A DNA stretch of 64,000 nt from Hyphomicrobiales bacterium (GCA_900471485.1 UCEU01000040.1:1-64000), one strand, 5' to 3'. Counted from the stretch's first letter, positions 1 to 8,705 are shown. Program-made: numbers and translations. The notes: generated from the sequence alone by a model not told the origin.

Positions 1-283
1 CAAACTTACTCTTTGCCATTTGAATGCTTCCTGTGAACGAAATGGGTGACCCCGGCGAACCGGTTTAGTGCCGCCGTTTAAGGGTTTCGGCGGAATTGCG
101 CAAGACTTAATTGCGGACGCCATTTGGCGCTGCGCCCGCATATAAGAAGGGAGCCCCCAATCGGCAACCTCCGCTGCGGGAGGTGATACCGGAGCATTGC
201 GCGTAATCAGGAACAACTGACTGATTATATGGTACAACTTCGCGGCCGCGTTCGAGGGGAGCGCGCATGGTGAGGGCAAACAA

Positions 284-793
284 ATGGAACAGATGCAAAT
301 CGCCAAACGGTCGGCAACCAACTTTCTGATCTTCGCAGCCTGCGCATTCATCTTGTGGATACTTGCAGCGGCGATCGACTGGCTCGCCCAGATCCTACGG
401 CTTTCCACGCCCGAGCGGCTGCCGGCACTAGCGGCATCGATTGTCAGCTCCTCGACACTGCAGGCGATCGTCGCCATCTGGCTTTTGACGGCCGCCTTCG
501 CAATCGCCTTCCCGCGCATGTTGACACCACTGTCGGCAACGACCAACCTGATGTTCGACGTGGGCTACGGCATATTGGGCGCGCTTGCCGGCTTCGGCAT
601 CGCCATCGGCCTCTTCGGCGGCGGCTGGGCCATCCTTCTGAGAGCGATCATCTACAGTGTAATCATCGCCATCGGCTTCGTGGCGGTACGCAAGTGGCTT
701 GGGCGCGATGAACTCAAGACCTATGGCCGGGCGCGCTGGACTGCGGCGGGAATCATCGCACTCGCTTCGCCGTTCGTTCTCTTGTGGGGATAA
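284..793 (+). CDS. Multi-pass inner-membrane protein, function unknown
   Basis: This encodes a 169-residue hydrophobic protein with about five predicted membrane segments, near residues 14-34, 58-76, 90-112, 118-135 and 150-167. The only clearly charged stretch is between the last two segments (KWLGRDELKTYGRARW). I recognise no catalytic or transport motif and no family. The ATG at 284 is chosen because a purine-rich GTGAGGG lies about 8 bases upstream; a second in-frame ATG at 293 is possible. It stands alone: nothing is coded in the 283 bases before it, and two tRNA genes on the other strand follow. No terminator is obvious between it and the tRNAs. Function is not assigned. Confidence 0.7.
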   Translation: MEQMQIAKRSATNFLIFAACAFILWILAAAIDWLAQILRLSTPERLPALAASIVSSSTLQAIVAIWLLTAAFAIAFPRMLTPLSATTNLMFDVGYGILGALAGFGIAIGLFGGGWAILLRAIIYSVIIAIGFVAVRKWLGRDELKTYGRARWTAAGIIALASPFVLLWG

Positions 794-854
794 GATCGAC
801 GCGTGAAAGCGCCGCGCGCGAAACGCGATTGTCGCGCTAGATCTACTTGAAAGA

Positions 855-928
855 TGGAGCGGGTAGCGGGAATCGAACCCGCGTATTCAGCTTGGAAGGC
901 TGCTGCTCTACCATTGAGCTATACCCGC
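855..928 (-). tRNA. tRNA-Gly (anticodon TCC)
   Basis: On the minus strand the sequence folds as a cloverleaf with acceptor stem GCGGGTA/TACCCGC, the D-arm sequence AGCTCAATGGTAGAGC and the T-loop GGTTCGATTCC. The anticodon loop CTTCCAA gives TCC (glycine). The CCA end is encoded (TGG at 855-857 on the plus strand). It lies 25 bases downstream of tRNA-Tyr on the same strand, so the two are probably co-transcribed. Confidence 0.97.
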
Positions 929-953
929 GGGGCTGGTCCGATCCGAGGACGAA

Positions 954-1038
954 TGGTGGAGAGAGTTGGATTTGAACCAACGTAGGCTGAGCCAACGGAT
1001 TTACAGTCCGTCCCCTTTAACCACTCGGGCATCTCTCC
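954..1038 (-). tRNA. tRNA-Tyr (anticodon GTA)
   Basis: An 85-base class II tRNA on the minus strand. The acceptor stem is GGAGAGA/TCTCTCC, the anticodon loop ACTGTAA gives GTA (tyrosine), and a long variable arm sits between the anticodon and T arms, as expected for bacterial tRNA-Tyr. CCA is encoded (TGG at 954-956). It is the promoter-proximal member of a Tyr-Gly tRNA pair. Confidence 0.97.
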
Positions 1039-1243
1039 AGTTTTTCGTCCGGATCGTTAGACCAAGTCTGCAGGCCTTCGAAGCGTTGCCGCCCCTCGGT
1101 CTGCGCCGCGTATATGACCGGACGGTTTCCGCATGTCAACACGATGACGGTGGAAAAAATGTGAAAAATTTCATCGGCGAGCGAAAGGCACTGCGCTGCA
1201 AAGAAATCCTATGCGGACAGAAGTGCCCCCGTTATAAAGCGGC

Positions 1244-2134
1244 ATGAGCAAAGATAACAAAACAGGCGGCCCGTCCGCCGAAGACCGATCCGCCAAGGAT
1301 ACGCATTACGCAACGCTGCGTCGTGCGCACCGCGACAACAAGCGCGAGCGTGGCGAAATTCCAACCCCTGCGCCGCAGAAGCGCAGACGCGGCGGCGACG
1401 ACTGGAAGCCGCCGGCGCTGGCGCCGGACCAGGTGTTTCTCTACGGCCTGCACACGGTGCGCGCAGCGCTCGAGAACAAGGAGCGCAAGAAGATCAAGTT
1501 GTCGGTGACGCAGAACGCGCTCGCACGGCTCGAGATCGACGTGGACGCGCTCGGCATTCCCGTCGAGATGGTTTCGCCTCAGGATATAGACAAGGTACTT
1601 GGCCCCGAGGCGATCCACCAGGGCGTGATGCTGGAGACCCGCCCGCTGCCCGTGCGCCGCCTCGAGGCGCTGAAAGGCAGCCCTCTGCTGCTCGTGCTCG
1701 ACCAGGTGACGGATCCGCACAATGTCGGCGCCATCATGCGCTCGGCCGTCGCCTTCAACGCCGGCGCGGTGATCACCACACAGCGCCATAGCCCGACCGA
1801 ATCGGGCGTGCTTGCCAAGTCGGCCTCGGGCGCGCTCGAAATGATTCCCTATATACAGATCACCAACCTCGCCGATGCGCTCGGCGAACTGCACAAGCTC
1901 GGTTTCGTCACGATCGGCCTCGATTCGGAAGGGCCGGCACCGCTCGAAGGCACCTTCTCCGGTGACAAGGTCGCGTTGGTTCTCGGCGCCGAGGGCAAAG
2001 GACTGCGGCAGAAGACCCGCGAGACGGTGAGCGCCCTCGCCAGGCTCGACATGCCGGGGGCGATCAAGTCGCTCAACGTGTCCAACGCGGCCGCGATCGC
2101 GCTCTATGCGGCGCGCATGCATTTGAAGACTTGA
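1244..2134 (+). CDS. rlmB: 23S rRNA 2'-O-methyltransferase RlmB (SpoU/TrmH family)
   Basis: A SpoU-class (SPOUT fold) RNA ribose methyltransferase; RlmB methylates the 2'-hydroxyl of G2251 in the peptidyl-transferase P loop of 23S rRNA using S-adenosylmethionine. Of 296 residues, the first 60 or so are a basic, low-complexity extension; the substrate-binding domain begins at FLYGLHTVRAAL. The three SpoU motifs are clear in the C-terminal half: DPHNVGAIMRSA (motif 1), LVLGAEGKGLR (motif 2) and LNVSNAAAIALY (motif 3). ATG at 1244 fits the length of rhizobial homologues, which carry the same charged N-terminus. The minus-strand tRNAs are divergent from it. RlmB is favoured over TrmH because of the N-terminal L30e-like domain and LYGLHTVRAAL motif. 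Confidence 0.9.
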   Translation: MSKDNKTGGPSAEDRSAKDTHYATLRRAHRDNKRERGEIPTPAPQKRRRGGDDWKPPALAPDQVFLYGLHTVRAALENKERKKIKLSVTQNALARLEIDVDALGIPVEMVSPQDIDKVLGPEAIHQGVMLETRPLPVRRLEALKGSPLLLVLDQVTDPHNVGAIMRSAVAFNAGAVITTQRHSPTESGVLAKSASGALEMIPYIQITNLADALGELHKLGFVTIGLDSEGPAPLEGTFSGDKVALVLGAEGKGLRQKTRETVSALARLDMPGAIKSLNVSNAAAIALYAARMHLKT

Positions 2135-2143
2135 GCCAACAGC

Positions 2144-2173
2144 GATGACGGCGGCGCCTTCGTCGCCGTCATC
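2144..2173 (+). terminator. Stem-loop after rlmB
   Basis: A 10-base-pair perfect stem (GATGACGGCG with CGCCGTCATC) encloses a 10-base loop 9 bases past the rlmB stop codon. No T-tract follows, so it may be a weak or Rho-assisted terminator or an RNA-stabilising hairpin. Confidence 0.45.
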
Positions 2174-2329
2174 CGGGCCTCGTTGCAGGCGACGTGCCGG
2201 AGACGCTTGAAGACCTCGCCAAACTCGACAACTGGCCGCCAAAATCCGAGAAAATCTCCGGCGGCCTCGGTTTCGACTCTGCTTTCTGCTAAAAGCTGCC
2301 ATCCCCGAACGGAAGGAACAGCATTCGAT

Positions 2330-2488
2330 ATGGCAGGACGCTCCCTCATATTCGGCATTCTTTTTGTCGCCGCCTTCGTCGCGCTCATTGTCAGCATCGC
2401 TTGGATCGACAAGACGCAACCACTGCACCAGCCGGATCCCCTGTCGGCCGACCGCACCCAACCCGTTCCCCCTTCTTCCGCACAGTAA
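2330..2488 (+). CDS. Small single-pass membrane protein (52 aa)
   Basis: ATG at 2330 follows GGAAGGA 12 bases upstream. The product starts MAGRSLIFGILFVAAF and continues through a hydrophobic stretch to about residue 27, then has a polar, Pro/Gln-rich tail (residues 28-52) with no motif. A basic N-terminus followed by one membrane helix suggests an anchored peptide with a short tail. I recognise no family. It stands between rlmB and another tiny membrane protein on the same strand. Coding status rests on the start signal, the coherent hydrophobic profile and an ordinary stop codon. Confidence 0.55.
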   Translation: MAGRSLIFGILFVAAFVALIVSIAWIDKTQPLHQPDPLSADRTQPVPPSSAQ

Positions 2489-2559
2489 CCGCCTAGCTCC
2501 ACTTAGGAACCTAGTGACCCTGCAGCGCGTTTATCGGTGCCTCAACAAGGAGACTTCAG

Positions 2560-2694
2560 GTGCGGATAATGATCGCAGTCATAGGCGTCATGGTGGTGTC
2601 AGTGCTCAGCATCATCGTGATGGCGCCGTCTGGTTCGGCTGAAAGCACGGGCGGCGAGCTGCAAACCAGCGTCAGGCAGACCGTGACGAACTGA
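2560..2694 (+). CDS. Very small membrane or exported peptide (44 aa)
   Basis: A GTG at 2560, 6 bases after the strong ribosome-binding site AAGGAGA (2547-2553), opens a 44-codon frame. The peptide has a basic start, a hydrophobic core of about 20 residues (IAVIGVMVVSVLSIIVM) ending near APSGSA, and a short polar tail ESTGGELQTSVRQTVTN. The core-plus-APSGSA arrangement could be a cleavable signal peptide or an uncleaved anchor. An in-frame ATG at 2569 is less well spaced. Family unknown. It ends 93 bases before tRNA-Thr. Confidence 0.5.
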   Translation: MRIMIAVIGVMVVSVLSIIVMAPSGSAESTGGELQTSVRQTVTN

Positions 2695-2787
2695 CCGGCC
2701 AATGCCACGAAGAGTTTCAACAACGAAATCAACGCGTCGCCGTTTTCTCCTTTACAGGACCGCAGAATCTGGTAGTTGGCAGGCGTT

Positions 2788-2863
<76 letters not shown>

Positions 2864-3163
2864 CTTCTCTCCAAGAAATAGATAAAACGACGCCAGGCGA
2901 TCATTTGGTCGCGCGATATCGCACGCAACGTCACCAATATAACGTCAAGTCTGCTGCTCACGTGCCGCGCAGTTAAGCTGACTGCCAGACACCCATGCGA
3001 CCGGGTGCGCAAAAGTATTACAATTCATAAAATCTTCCTTTGCATCTCAGCCGATCGAAACCTAAGTAGACATCAGCGATCTCTCGCAATCGGTGGAGCG
3101 CATCCACTTCAGGCCAGGTCCAGCCTTTTCCCGGCTTGCTGAAACATTTCGAAAGGACGAAAT
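2864..3163. other. Intergenic spacer between tRNA-Thr and the aldehyde dehydrogenase
   Basis: Three hundred bases without a convincing gene. It is somewhat AT-richer than its surroundings around 3010-3035. The only clear signal is a ribosome-binding site (AAAGGA) about 8 bases before the dehydrogenase start codon. I looked for a partial repeat of the tRNA-Thr 3' end that would mark an integration site and saw none. Confidence 0.5.
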
Positions 3164-4693
3164 ATGACGATCTCCGGCGACCTTCTAATCGGCGGCGTTG
3201 CCGTGCGCGGCGCAGCCAAGGAATTCAAGGGGGTGAATGCGGCCACCGGCGCGTCGCTCGAGCCAAGCTTCGCAAGCGCTACGACGGATGATGTAGCGAA
3301 AGCCGCCGCGCTCGCATGGGAAGCATTCCCCGTTTACCGCGAGACCTCGTTGGAGCAACGCGCCGCCTTTCTTGAAGCGATTGCCGAGGCCATCATCGAG
3401 ATCGGCGACGAACTCATCGTCCGCGCGATGGAAGAAACCGGCCTGCCACGCGGTCGCCTAGAGGGCGAGCGCGGCAGAACGGTGGGGCAGCTTCGTCTGT
3501 TCGCCAAGGAAGTGCGCGACGGTGCATTTCAGGAGCTGCGCTTCGACCCTGCCGATCCGGAACGCAAGCCGGCGCCGAAGCCCGATCTTCGCCTTCGCAA
3601 CCTCGCCGTCGGCCCGGTCGCCGTCTTCGGCGCCTCGAACTTCCCGCTGGCCTTCTCGGTTGCCGGCGGCGATACGGCGTCGGCGCTTGCCGCCGGTTGC
3701 CCTGTCGTCGTGAAAGGACACTCGGCCCATCCGGGAACGTCAGAGCTGGTCGGCAAGGCCGTCCAGAAGGCGGTCGCTGCCAGCGGGCTGCCCGCCGGTA
3801 CCTTCGCATTGCTGTTCGATGCCGGCTTCGAGGTCGGACAGGCGCTGGTCGCCAGCGACCACATTCGTGCCGTCGGCTTCACCGGATCGCGCCGCGGCGG
3901 CACCGCGCTCATGAAGATCGCTTCCGAGCGCAAGCAGCCTATTCCCGTCTATGCGGAAATGAGCAGCATCAACCCGGTCATCCTTTTCCCGAACGCGCTC
4001 GAGAACCGTGGCGAAGCGATTGGCAAGGCGTTCGTATCGTCGCTGGTTCTTGGTGCCGGCCAGTTCTGCACCAATCCCGGACTTATCCTTGCGATCGATG
4101 GTGATGGGCTGAGCAGCTTCGTTGCCAGCGCAACGGCGGCTCTCGCGGAGGCTCCGGCCCAGACCATGCTGACCGGCGGGATCTGCGAAGCCTATCGCAA
4201 GGGTGTGGCACAGTTGGCCGCCCATGGTGACGTAAAGCAACTCGCAACCGGCAAGGCCGGTGGCGCGCAGGAAGTTTCGGCCAACCTGTTCGAGACCACC
4301 GCGACCGCTTTCCTTGCCCATACCTCGCTGCAAGAAGAAGTCTTCGGGGCAGCCGGCCTGATCGTTCGTTGCCGCGACGCCGCAGAACTGGCACGCGTCG
4401 TTGACGCCCTGGAAGGCCAGCTGACGGTCGCACTTCACATCGACGATGCCGATCTGCCTGCGGCAAAGGCTCTTGTGCCGACGCTGGAACTGTTGGCTGG
4501 CCGTGTGCTTGTCAACGGTTTCGGTACAGGTGTGGAAGTATCGCCCGCCATGGTGCACGGCGGCCCCTTCCCGGCGACATCGGATGGGCGGACCACTTCG
4601 GTCGGCACGCTGGCGATCTATCGCTTCCTGCGCCCGGTTTCCTATCAGGACTTTCCGCAGGAACTGCTTCCGGCACCTCTGCGCAAGGCTTAA
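3164..4693 (+). CDS. NADP-dependent aldehyde dehydrogenase, ketoglutarate-semialdehyde dehydrogenase type
   Basis: A 509-residue cytosolic aldehyde dehydrogenase. The catalytic nucleophile is Cys302 in GAGQFCTNPGL and the general base is Glu265 in VYAEMSSINPV; the nucleotide-binding region includes VVVKGHSAHPGTSE and the GFTGSRRGGTAL loop. Sequence style (start ISGDLLIGG, the TNPGL after the cysteine, SPAMVHGGPFPATSDGRTTSVGT near the end in separate pieces) matches the group that oxidises 2,5-dioxopentanoate (alpha-ketoglutarate semialdehyde) to 2-oxoglutarate in pentose, hydroxyproline or sugar-acid breakdown. The exact substrate cannot be read from sequence, and no pathway genes flank it. 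ATG at 3164 follows AAAGGA. The gene stands alone and is closed by a strong hairpin. Confidence 0.85.
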   Translation: MTISGDLLIGGVAVRGAAKEFKGVNAATGASLEPSFASATTDDVAKAAALAWEAFPVYRETSLEQRAAFLEAIAEAIIEIGDELIVRAMEETGLPRGRLEGERGRTVGQLRLFAKEVRDGAFQELRFDPADPERKPAPKPDLRLRNLAVGPVAVFGASNFPLAFSVAGGDTASALAAGCPVVVKGHSAHPGTSELVGKAVQKAVAASGLPAGTFALLFDAGFEVGQALVASDHIRAVGFTGSRRGGTALMKIASERKQPIPVYAEMSSINPVILFPNALENRGEAIGKAFVSSLVLGAGQFCTNPGLILAIDGDGLSSFVASATAALAEAPAQTMLTGGICEAYRKGVAQLAAHGDVKQLATGKAGGAQEVSANLFETTATAFLAHTSLQEEVFGAAGLIVRCRDAAELARVVDALEGQLTVALHIDDADLPAAKALVPTLELLAGRVLVNGFGTGVEVSPAMVHGGPFPATSDGRTTSVGTLAIYRFLRPVSYQDFPQELLPAPLRKA

Positions 4694-4706
4694 GCCAGAA
4701 AATATC

Positions 4707-4740
4707 ACGCTGCCGGAGAGGACTTCCGGCAGCGTCCTTT
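4707..4740 (+). terminator. Rho-independent terminator of the aldehyde dehydrogenase gene
   Basis: A perfect 11-base-pair stem (4707-4717 with 4725-4735) and a 7-base loop, followed by CCTTTAT, lies 14 bases after the stop codon. Confidence 0.8.
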
Positions 4741-4862
4741 ATAGATGCCGCCTAAAGCCGTCTCTACAGGTCTCGCAAGTCGGGTACCGCCACAGCATCT
4801 CGCGGCGAAATGCGAACATTCGGCGCACCTAAATAATATCACCTTCATTTTAACAATACTGA

Positions 4863-4884
4863 CCGTTCAAATAAAATTGAACGG
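4863..4884. promoter_or_regulatory. Perfect inverted repeat, candidate operator
   Basis: CCGTTCAA and TTGAACGG are exact reverse complements separated by ATAAAA. The element sits in an AT-rich stretch (about 4830-4950), 67 bases before the GTG start of the CelD-like acetyltransferase gene. Dimeric regulators commonly bind sites of this size and symmetry. It has no T-tract and a stem of only 8 pairs, which argues against a terminator. Confidence 0.5.
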
Positions 4885-4950
4885 CACGCATATACTGCGC
4901 GAAACATCGTTGTGTTTAAACTATAATCCTGATCAATACTTTCATGTATA

Positions 4951-6135
4951 GTGAGCATCGATATGAAAGCCGATTTCCGAGCGCCGGAAAACCACAACAG
5001 CTGCATCGTTGTTACCGACGCTGCCGAATTGGCGTCGCTGGAGACAGAGTGGAACGATCTTTGGACTCGCGCCAAGGGCTCCGTTTACCAGAGTTACGCG
5101 CTTGCATTTCACAGCTGGAACGACATCGCTCGCCCGGCCGGTCGCTCGCTTTTCTGCATCGTCGTCCGCGAAGAAGGCAAGATGGCGCTTGTCTTTCCCT
5201 TGGTCAGATATCGCAAAGGACCTTTCTGGATGCTGCGGCCGCTTGGTCCCGACACTGCAGAGGTCGCGGACATATTGTATGATCCGGCGTCTGACTACCG
5301 TGCGCATGCGATGCTGGCGTGGCGCATGATCGAGAAAACGTCGAACACCGATATTGTCGATATGCCCTATGTGCGCATCGGTTCGGTGCTCGATCAGCTC
5401 ATTCAACAGACACGAAAGTTCACGCGCGAGCACGACCTTGCCCCCTTCGCATATCTGCGCGACGAACAAGACTGGGATCACTATCAAAAACAGGTGTTCA
5501 GTCCGGCCACACGAAAGCAGTTGCGGCGAAAGCGCAAACGGCTTTCCGAGTTGGGCGACTTTAAAATGGTCAGCGTCGATCCGGTAGCGGAGCGGAGCTA
5601 CGCCGCGGAACTCGTCCAATGGATGTTCCTCCACAAGCAGTCCTGGGGCGCGAAAGTCGGAAAGCAAGGCGCCTGGATGTCTTCGGACAACTACTGGAAT
5701 TTCATTCGCAACTGGATTACCGACGGCAATAACGGCCAGACGATCAGGCTCCATGCAATACTGATCGGCGAGACGCCCGTCGCGGTGACCATCGTTTCTT
5801 ACTGCCTGTCGCATGTCGATTTGATTATCGCGGGTTTCCATTCGAATCCGCACTATGCAAAACACTCACCAGGATTAGTTCTGGACGATCTCTTCATGAA
5901 GATCGCGTTCGACAAGCGACTGAACGTCGACTTCGGCGTCGGTGGAGAGCCGTACAAGCTTATGTGGTCGAAAAACAGGACCACAGAACTTGCAAGCTAC
6001 CGTATTCCAACAAGCGTGATCGGCACTGCGGCAACGCAGCTGTGGTGGCTGAAGCACAAGGCCGTCTCGCACATCGCCGACCAGAGGAAGCGCTACATCG
6101 AAGCGCGGCAGCCTGCCGCCTCCGCGCCGCTCTGA
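4951..6135 (+). CDS. CelD-like GNAT-fold acetyltransferase, polysaccharide related
   Basis: A 394-residue protein of the CelD/Acetyltransf_6 type (GNAT fold), a family repeatedly found with cellulose and exopolysaccharide genes and thought to acylate sugars or precursors; the true substrate is not known. Diagnostic features are the basic cluster TRKQLRRKRKRL near residue 187, the central acyl-CoA-binding GNAT fold, and the C-terminal VDFGVGGEPYKLMW near residue 325. The start is GTG 4951; an in-frame ATG at 4963 is equally possible. The next gene starts 130 bases downstream in the same direction. The upstream region is AT-rich with an inverted repeat. A second member of this family lies at 19787-21022; the two share layout (basic KR cluster, then DFG-x-G-x2-x-YK) but little overall sequence. 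Confidence 0.75.
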   Translation: MSIDMKADFRAPENHNSCIVVTDAAELASLETEWNDLWTRAKGSVYQSYALAFHSWNDIARPAGRSLFCIVVREEGKMALVFPLVRYRKGPFWMLRPLGPDTAEVADILYDPASDYRAHAMLAWRMIEKTSNTDIVDMPYVRIGSVLDQLIQQTRKFTREHDLAPFAYLRDEQDWDHYQKQVFSPATRKQLRRKRKRLSELGDFKMVSVDPVAERSYAAELVQWMFLHKQSWGAKVGKQGAWMSSDNYWNFIRNWITDGNNGQTIRLHAILIGETPVAVTIVSYCLSHVDLIIAGFHSNPHYAKHSPGLVLDDLFMKIAFDKRLNVDFGVGGEPYKLMWSKNRTTELASYRIPTSVIGTAATQLWWLKHKAVSHIADQRKRYIEARQPAASAPL

Positions 6136-6265
6136 GATGTTTTCCGGTGGCCGTGCGGCGAGCCGTATGCAGCCCACTCGCTCTTCCACCATATTAAAGC
6201 TACAGTTTCGCTCTCTTCCGGACGCAAGCCGCTTCGCGCGCGACCGTTCAATACAGGAGTGCATT

Positions 6266-7840
6266 GTGCCCATCGACATCGCCGAATCAAAAAACGCCCC
6301 CGTCATGTTGCCTGGCGAGGCGTCTGACCGGGCAATAGACGCCGGTCATGACGGTGGTGGTGTCTTGACGAAGGTCACGAAAAACCTCCGCAATGCCGGC
6401 ATTCTGCTTGCGCTCTACCTGCTGCTGACCGTTGTCGTGCGCGCGCTGCTGCCCTGGTCGCTACTGCTGGATGAAGCGGAGCAATCGTTCCTGTCGCAGT
6501 TCCTGCTTGCGGGCTATGGCCCGCAGCCGCCGTTCTACAACTGGGTGCAGGCCATCGTAATCTCCATTACCGGCCTTTCCATGTGGTCGCTCTCGGGCAC
6601 CAAGTTCGCGATGCTCTTTGTCTGCTATATCTTTTACGGCCTCGCTTCCTACGAGGTGCTGCGCAGTCGCTCGCTCGCGGCATTCGCCATGCTGTCGCTG
6701 CTGACACTGCCTCAGATCTCCTACATGCCGCAGCAGGACCTGACCCACACGGTCGCAGTGCTGACGGCAACGTCGCTGCTGTTCTACGGCGTGTTCCGCA
6801 CCCTTATGCGACCGAGCCTGCTGAGTTATCTGTTGATCGGGTTGGCCAGCGGCATAGGCGTTATCTGCAAGTATAATTTTGCGATTCTGCCAGTCGCCAT
6901 CTGTCTGGCGCTGCTCTTCGATCCCGGGTGGCGGCGAAAGCTTCTGGATTGGCGGATGCTCGCGGCCATCGTGGTCGCCTTGATAATCGTCGCGCCGCAC
7001 GCGATCTGGCTGATTGGGAATTTCGAGAGCGCCTCTGCCCAGACGCTCGGCAAGATGGAGCTCGACAAAGATCTTGGCCTTTTTGAGCAGACCGTTCGGG
7101 GCGTGCTTTCGCTGCTGCGCGCAACGCTCGCCTATTGTGCGCTGACGCTCGTCATTTTCTTTCTCGCCTTCGGACGCAACAGCCTGGCGATCATACGGGC
7201 CGGCGATCGACTGACCAGGCTGATCGAGCGGATCATGCTCATCAGTCTGCTCATGGTCGTCGGCATCATCATGCTCACCGGCGCCACGCACATTACAGAG
7301 CGGTGGCTCAATCCGTTCCTTGTCATCGTGCCGCTGTATCTGTTTGCGAAGGCCCGCGCCGCTGGCATCAATCTGTCGACTGGCCTCCGGCGGTTGCGGC
7401 CTGTGTTTCCCGTTCTGATGATCGTAACCTTGATCCCGCTCGCTGCACGCAGCGTCATTGTCGCCCGATATACAGGCGACTACACCAATATAAACCTGCC
7501 GATGGCTGACCTCGTAAAGCAGCTTACCTCGAAACGAATACCCGGCTCGGTGATTACGGAGGATATGCACCTTGCAGGCAATATCCACATGCACCTGCCG
7601 CAACTACCGATCCGCACATCCGGCGCAATCGGCGCGGAAGTGCCGCTGAAACCACCGATCCTCGTCGTCTGGAAGACCCCGGACGCCAGCAACAAGACCA
7701 TTCCGGCTGGTCTTGCGAAGACGCTGCCCGAAATTGCAGCCCCGAACCTTGTCGTCGAAACGGTCGAGGCTCCCTATTATTTCGGCAAGGAAGGCGATCT
7801 GTATCGGCTTAATTACGTGTGGCTTCACAAAGATGACTAG
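6266..7840 (+). CDS. GT39/ArnT-like membrane glycosyltransferase
   Basis: About 524 residues with roughly ten membrane helices and a short C-terminal periplasmic domain. The first loop carries LLLDEAEQ with the acidic pair expected of the GT39/GT83 (PMT/ArnT) fold, followed by GYGPQPPFYNW, close to the catalytic loop of the family. Such enzymes transfer a sugar from a polyprenyl-phosphate donor to lipid A, protein or polysaccharide in the periplasm. I place the start at GTG 6266, which has AGGAG 6 bases ahead; the frame is open back to ATG 6137, but that leader lacks a ribosome-binding site and a membrane-protein character. It follows the CelD-like acetyltransferase, suggesting joint glycan modification. 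The substrate is unknown. Confidence 0.75.
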   Translation: MPIDIAESKNAPVMLPGEASDRAIDAGHDGGGVLTKVTKNLRNAGILLALYLLLTVVVRALLPWSLLLDEAEQSFLSQFLLAGYGPQPPFYNWVQAIVISITGLSMWSLSGTKFAMLFVCYIFYGLASYEVLRSRSLAAFAMLSLLTLPQISYMPQQDLTHTVAVLTATSLLFYGVFRTLMRPSLLSYLLIGLASGIGVICKYNFAILPVAICLALLFDPGWRRKLLDWRMLAAIVVALIIVAPHAIWLIGNFESASAQTLGKMELDKDLGLFEQTVRGVLSLLRATLAYCALTLVIFFLAFGRNSLAIIRAGDRLTRLIERIMLISLLMVVGIIMLTGATHITERWLNPFLVIVPLYLFAKARAAGINLSTGLRRLRPVFPVLMIVTLIPLAARSVIVARYTGDYTNINLPMADLVKQLTSKRIPGSVITEDMHLAGNIHMHLPQLPIRTSGAIGAEVPLKPPILVVWKTPDASNKTIPAGLAKTLPEIAAPNLVVETVEAPYYFGKEGDLYRLNYVWLHKDD

Positions 7841-7927
7841 ACTTTGCCGATAGAAACGGTTGCTATCGCCGGCCTGACAATTTCAGGCTCCCGGTTTCAT
7901 GCGTTTTGAAGACGACAAGGGCATTGC

Positions 7928-8701
7928 ATGGCTAATTCATTGCTGACGCTATCGTTTCTCGCCTCTCCGGCGACGGAGGCGCTCGCGGCGCGTGAGGAGT
8001 TGATTCGGATCTACGGCGACGTTGCGGCGGCGGAGGCCGATGTCATCGTCGCGCTCGGCGGTGACGGCTTCATGTTGCAGACGTTGCACAGCACGATCAA
8101 TTCCGGGAAGCTGGTCTACGGGATGAACCGCGGCTCCGTCGGCTTTCTGATGAACGACTACCGCACCGATGAACTGCGCGAGCGCATCGATAGCGCCGTC
8201 GAGAACGTCTTCAGACCGCTGCAGATGACGACCGCGAATTTTGACGGGACCAATTCCTCGGCGCTTGCCATCAACGAAGTGTCGCTTTTCCGGCAATCCT
8301 ATCAGGCAGCAAAGCTTCGCGTCGAAGTCGACGGCGTGGTCAGACTTGAAGAGCTGATCTGCGACGGATTGATGGTGGCGACACCTGCGGGATCGACGGC
8401 CTATAATCTATCCGCCCATGGGCCGATCCTGCCGCTGGACGCTCCCCTGCTTGCGATGACACCTGTCAGCGCCTATCGCCCCCGGCGTTGGCGCGGCGCG
8501 CTGTTGCCGAACAAGGTGACCGTCGATATCCACATTCTCGAGGCCGAGAAGCGGCCGGTGAATGCGGTTGCCGACAACAACGAAGTCAAATCGGTTCTAC
8601 ATGTCAGGATCGCGCAATCGGAGCACATGACTGCGCGCATCCTGTCCGATCCCGACCGTTCGTGGTCGGACCGTATCCTTGCCGAGCAATTCGAGGACTG
8701 A
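7928..8701 (+). CDS. nadK: NAD kinase
   Basis: Phosphorylates NAD to NADP with ATP or polyphosphate; the cytosolic source of all NADP. The 257-residue protein has the hallmark GGDG motif near residue 44 (VALGGDGFMLQTLH), the second conserved block YGMNRGSVGFLMND, and the NAD-binding TPAGSTAYNLSAHGP. Length is typical of the short alphaproteobacterial enzymes. The next gene starts 4 bases after its stop codon, so they are likely co-transcribed and end at the palindromic terminator at 9267. Confidence 0.95.
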   Translation: MANSLLTLSFLASPATEALAAREELIRIYGDVAAAEADVIVALGGDGFMLQTLHSTINSGKLVYGMNRGSVGFLMNDYRTDELRERIDSAVENVFRPLQMTTANFDGTNSSALAINEVSLFRQSYQAAKLRVEVDGVVRLEELICDGLMVATPAGSTAYNLSAHGPILPLDAPLLAMTPVSAYRPRRWRGALLPNKVTVDIHILEAEKRPVNAVADNNEVKSVLHVRIAQSEHMTARILSDPDRSWSDRILAEQFED

Positions 8702-8705
8702 CGCA

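Noticed and set aside
1232..2461. Long minus-strand frame opposite rlmB
   Set aside because: It lies wholly across rlmB, has Arg/His-rich composition typical of the antisense of GC-rich genes, and shows no family motif.
4707..4740. Regulatory palindrome
   Set aside because: Its GC-rich stem followed by T-rich sequence just after a stop codon fits a transcription terminator better than an operator.
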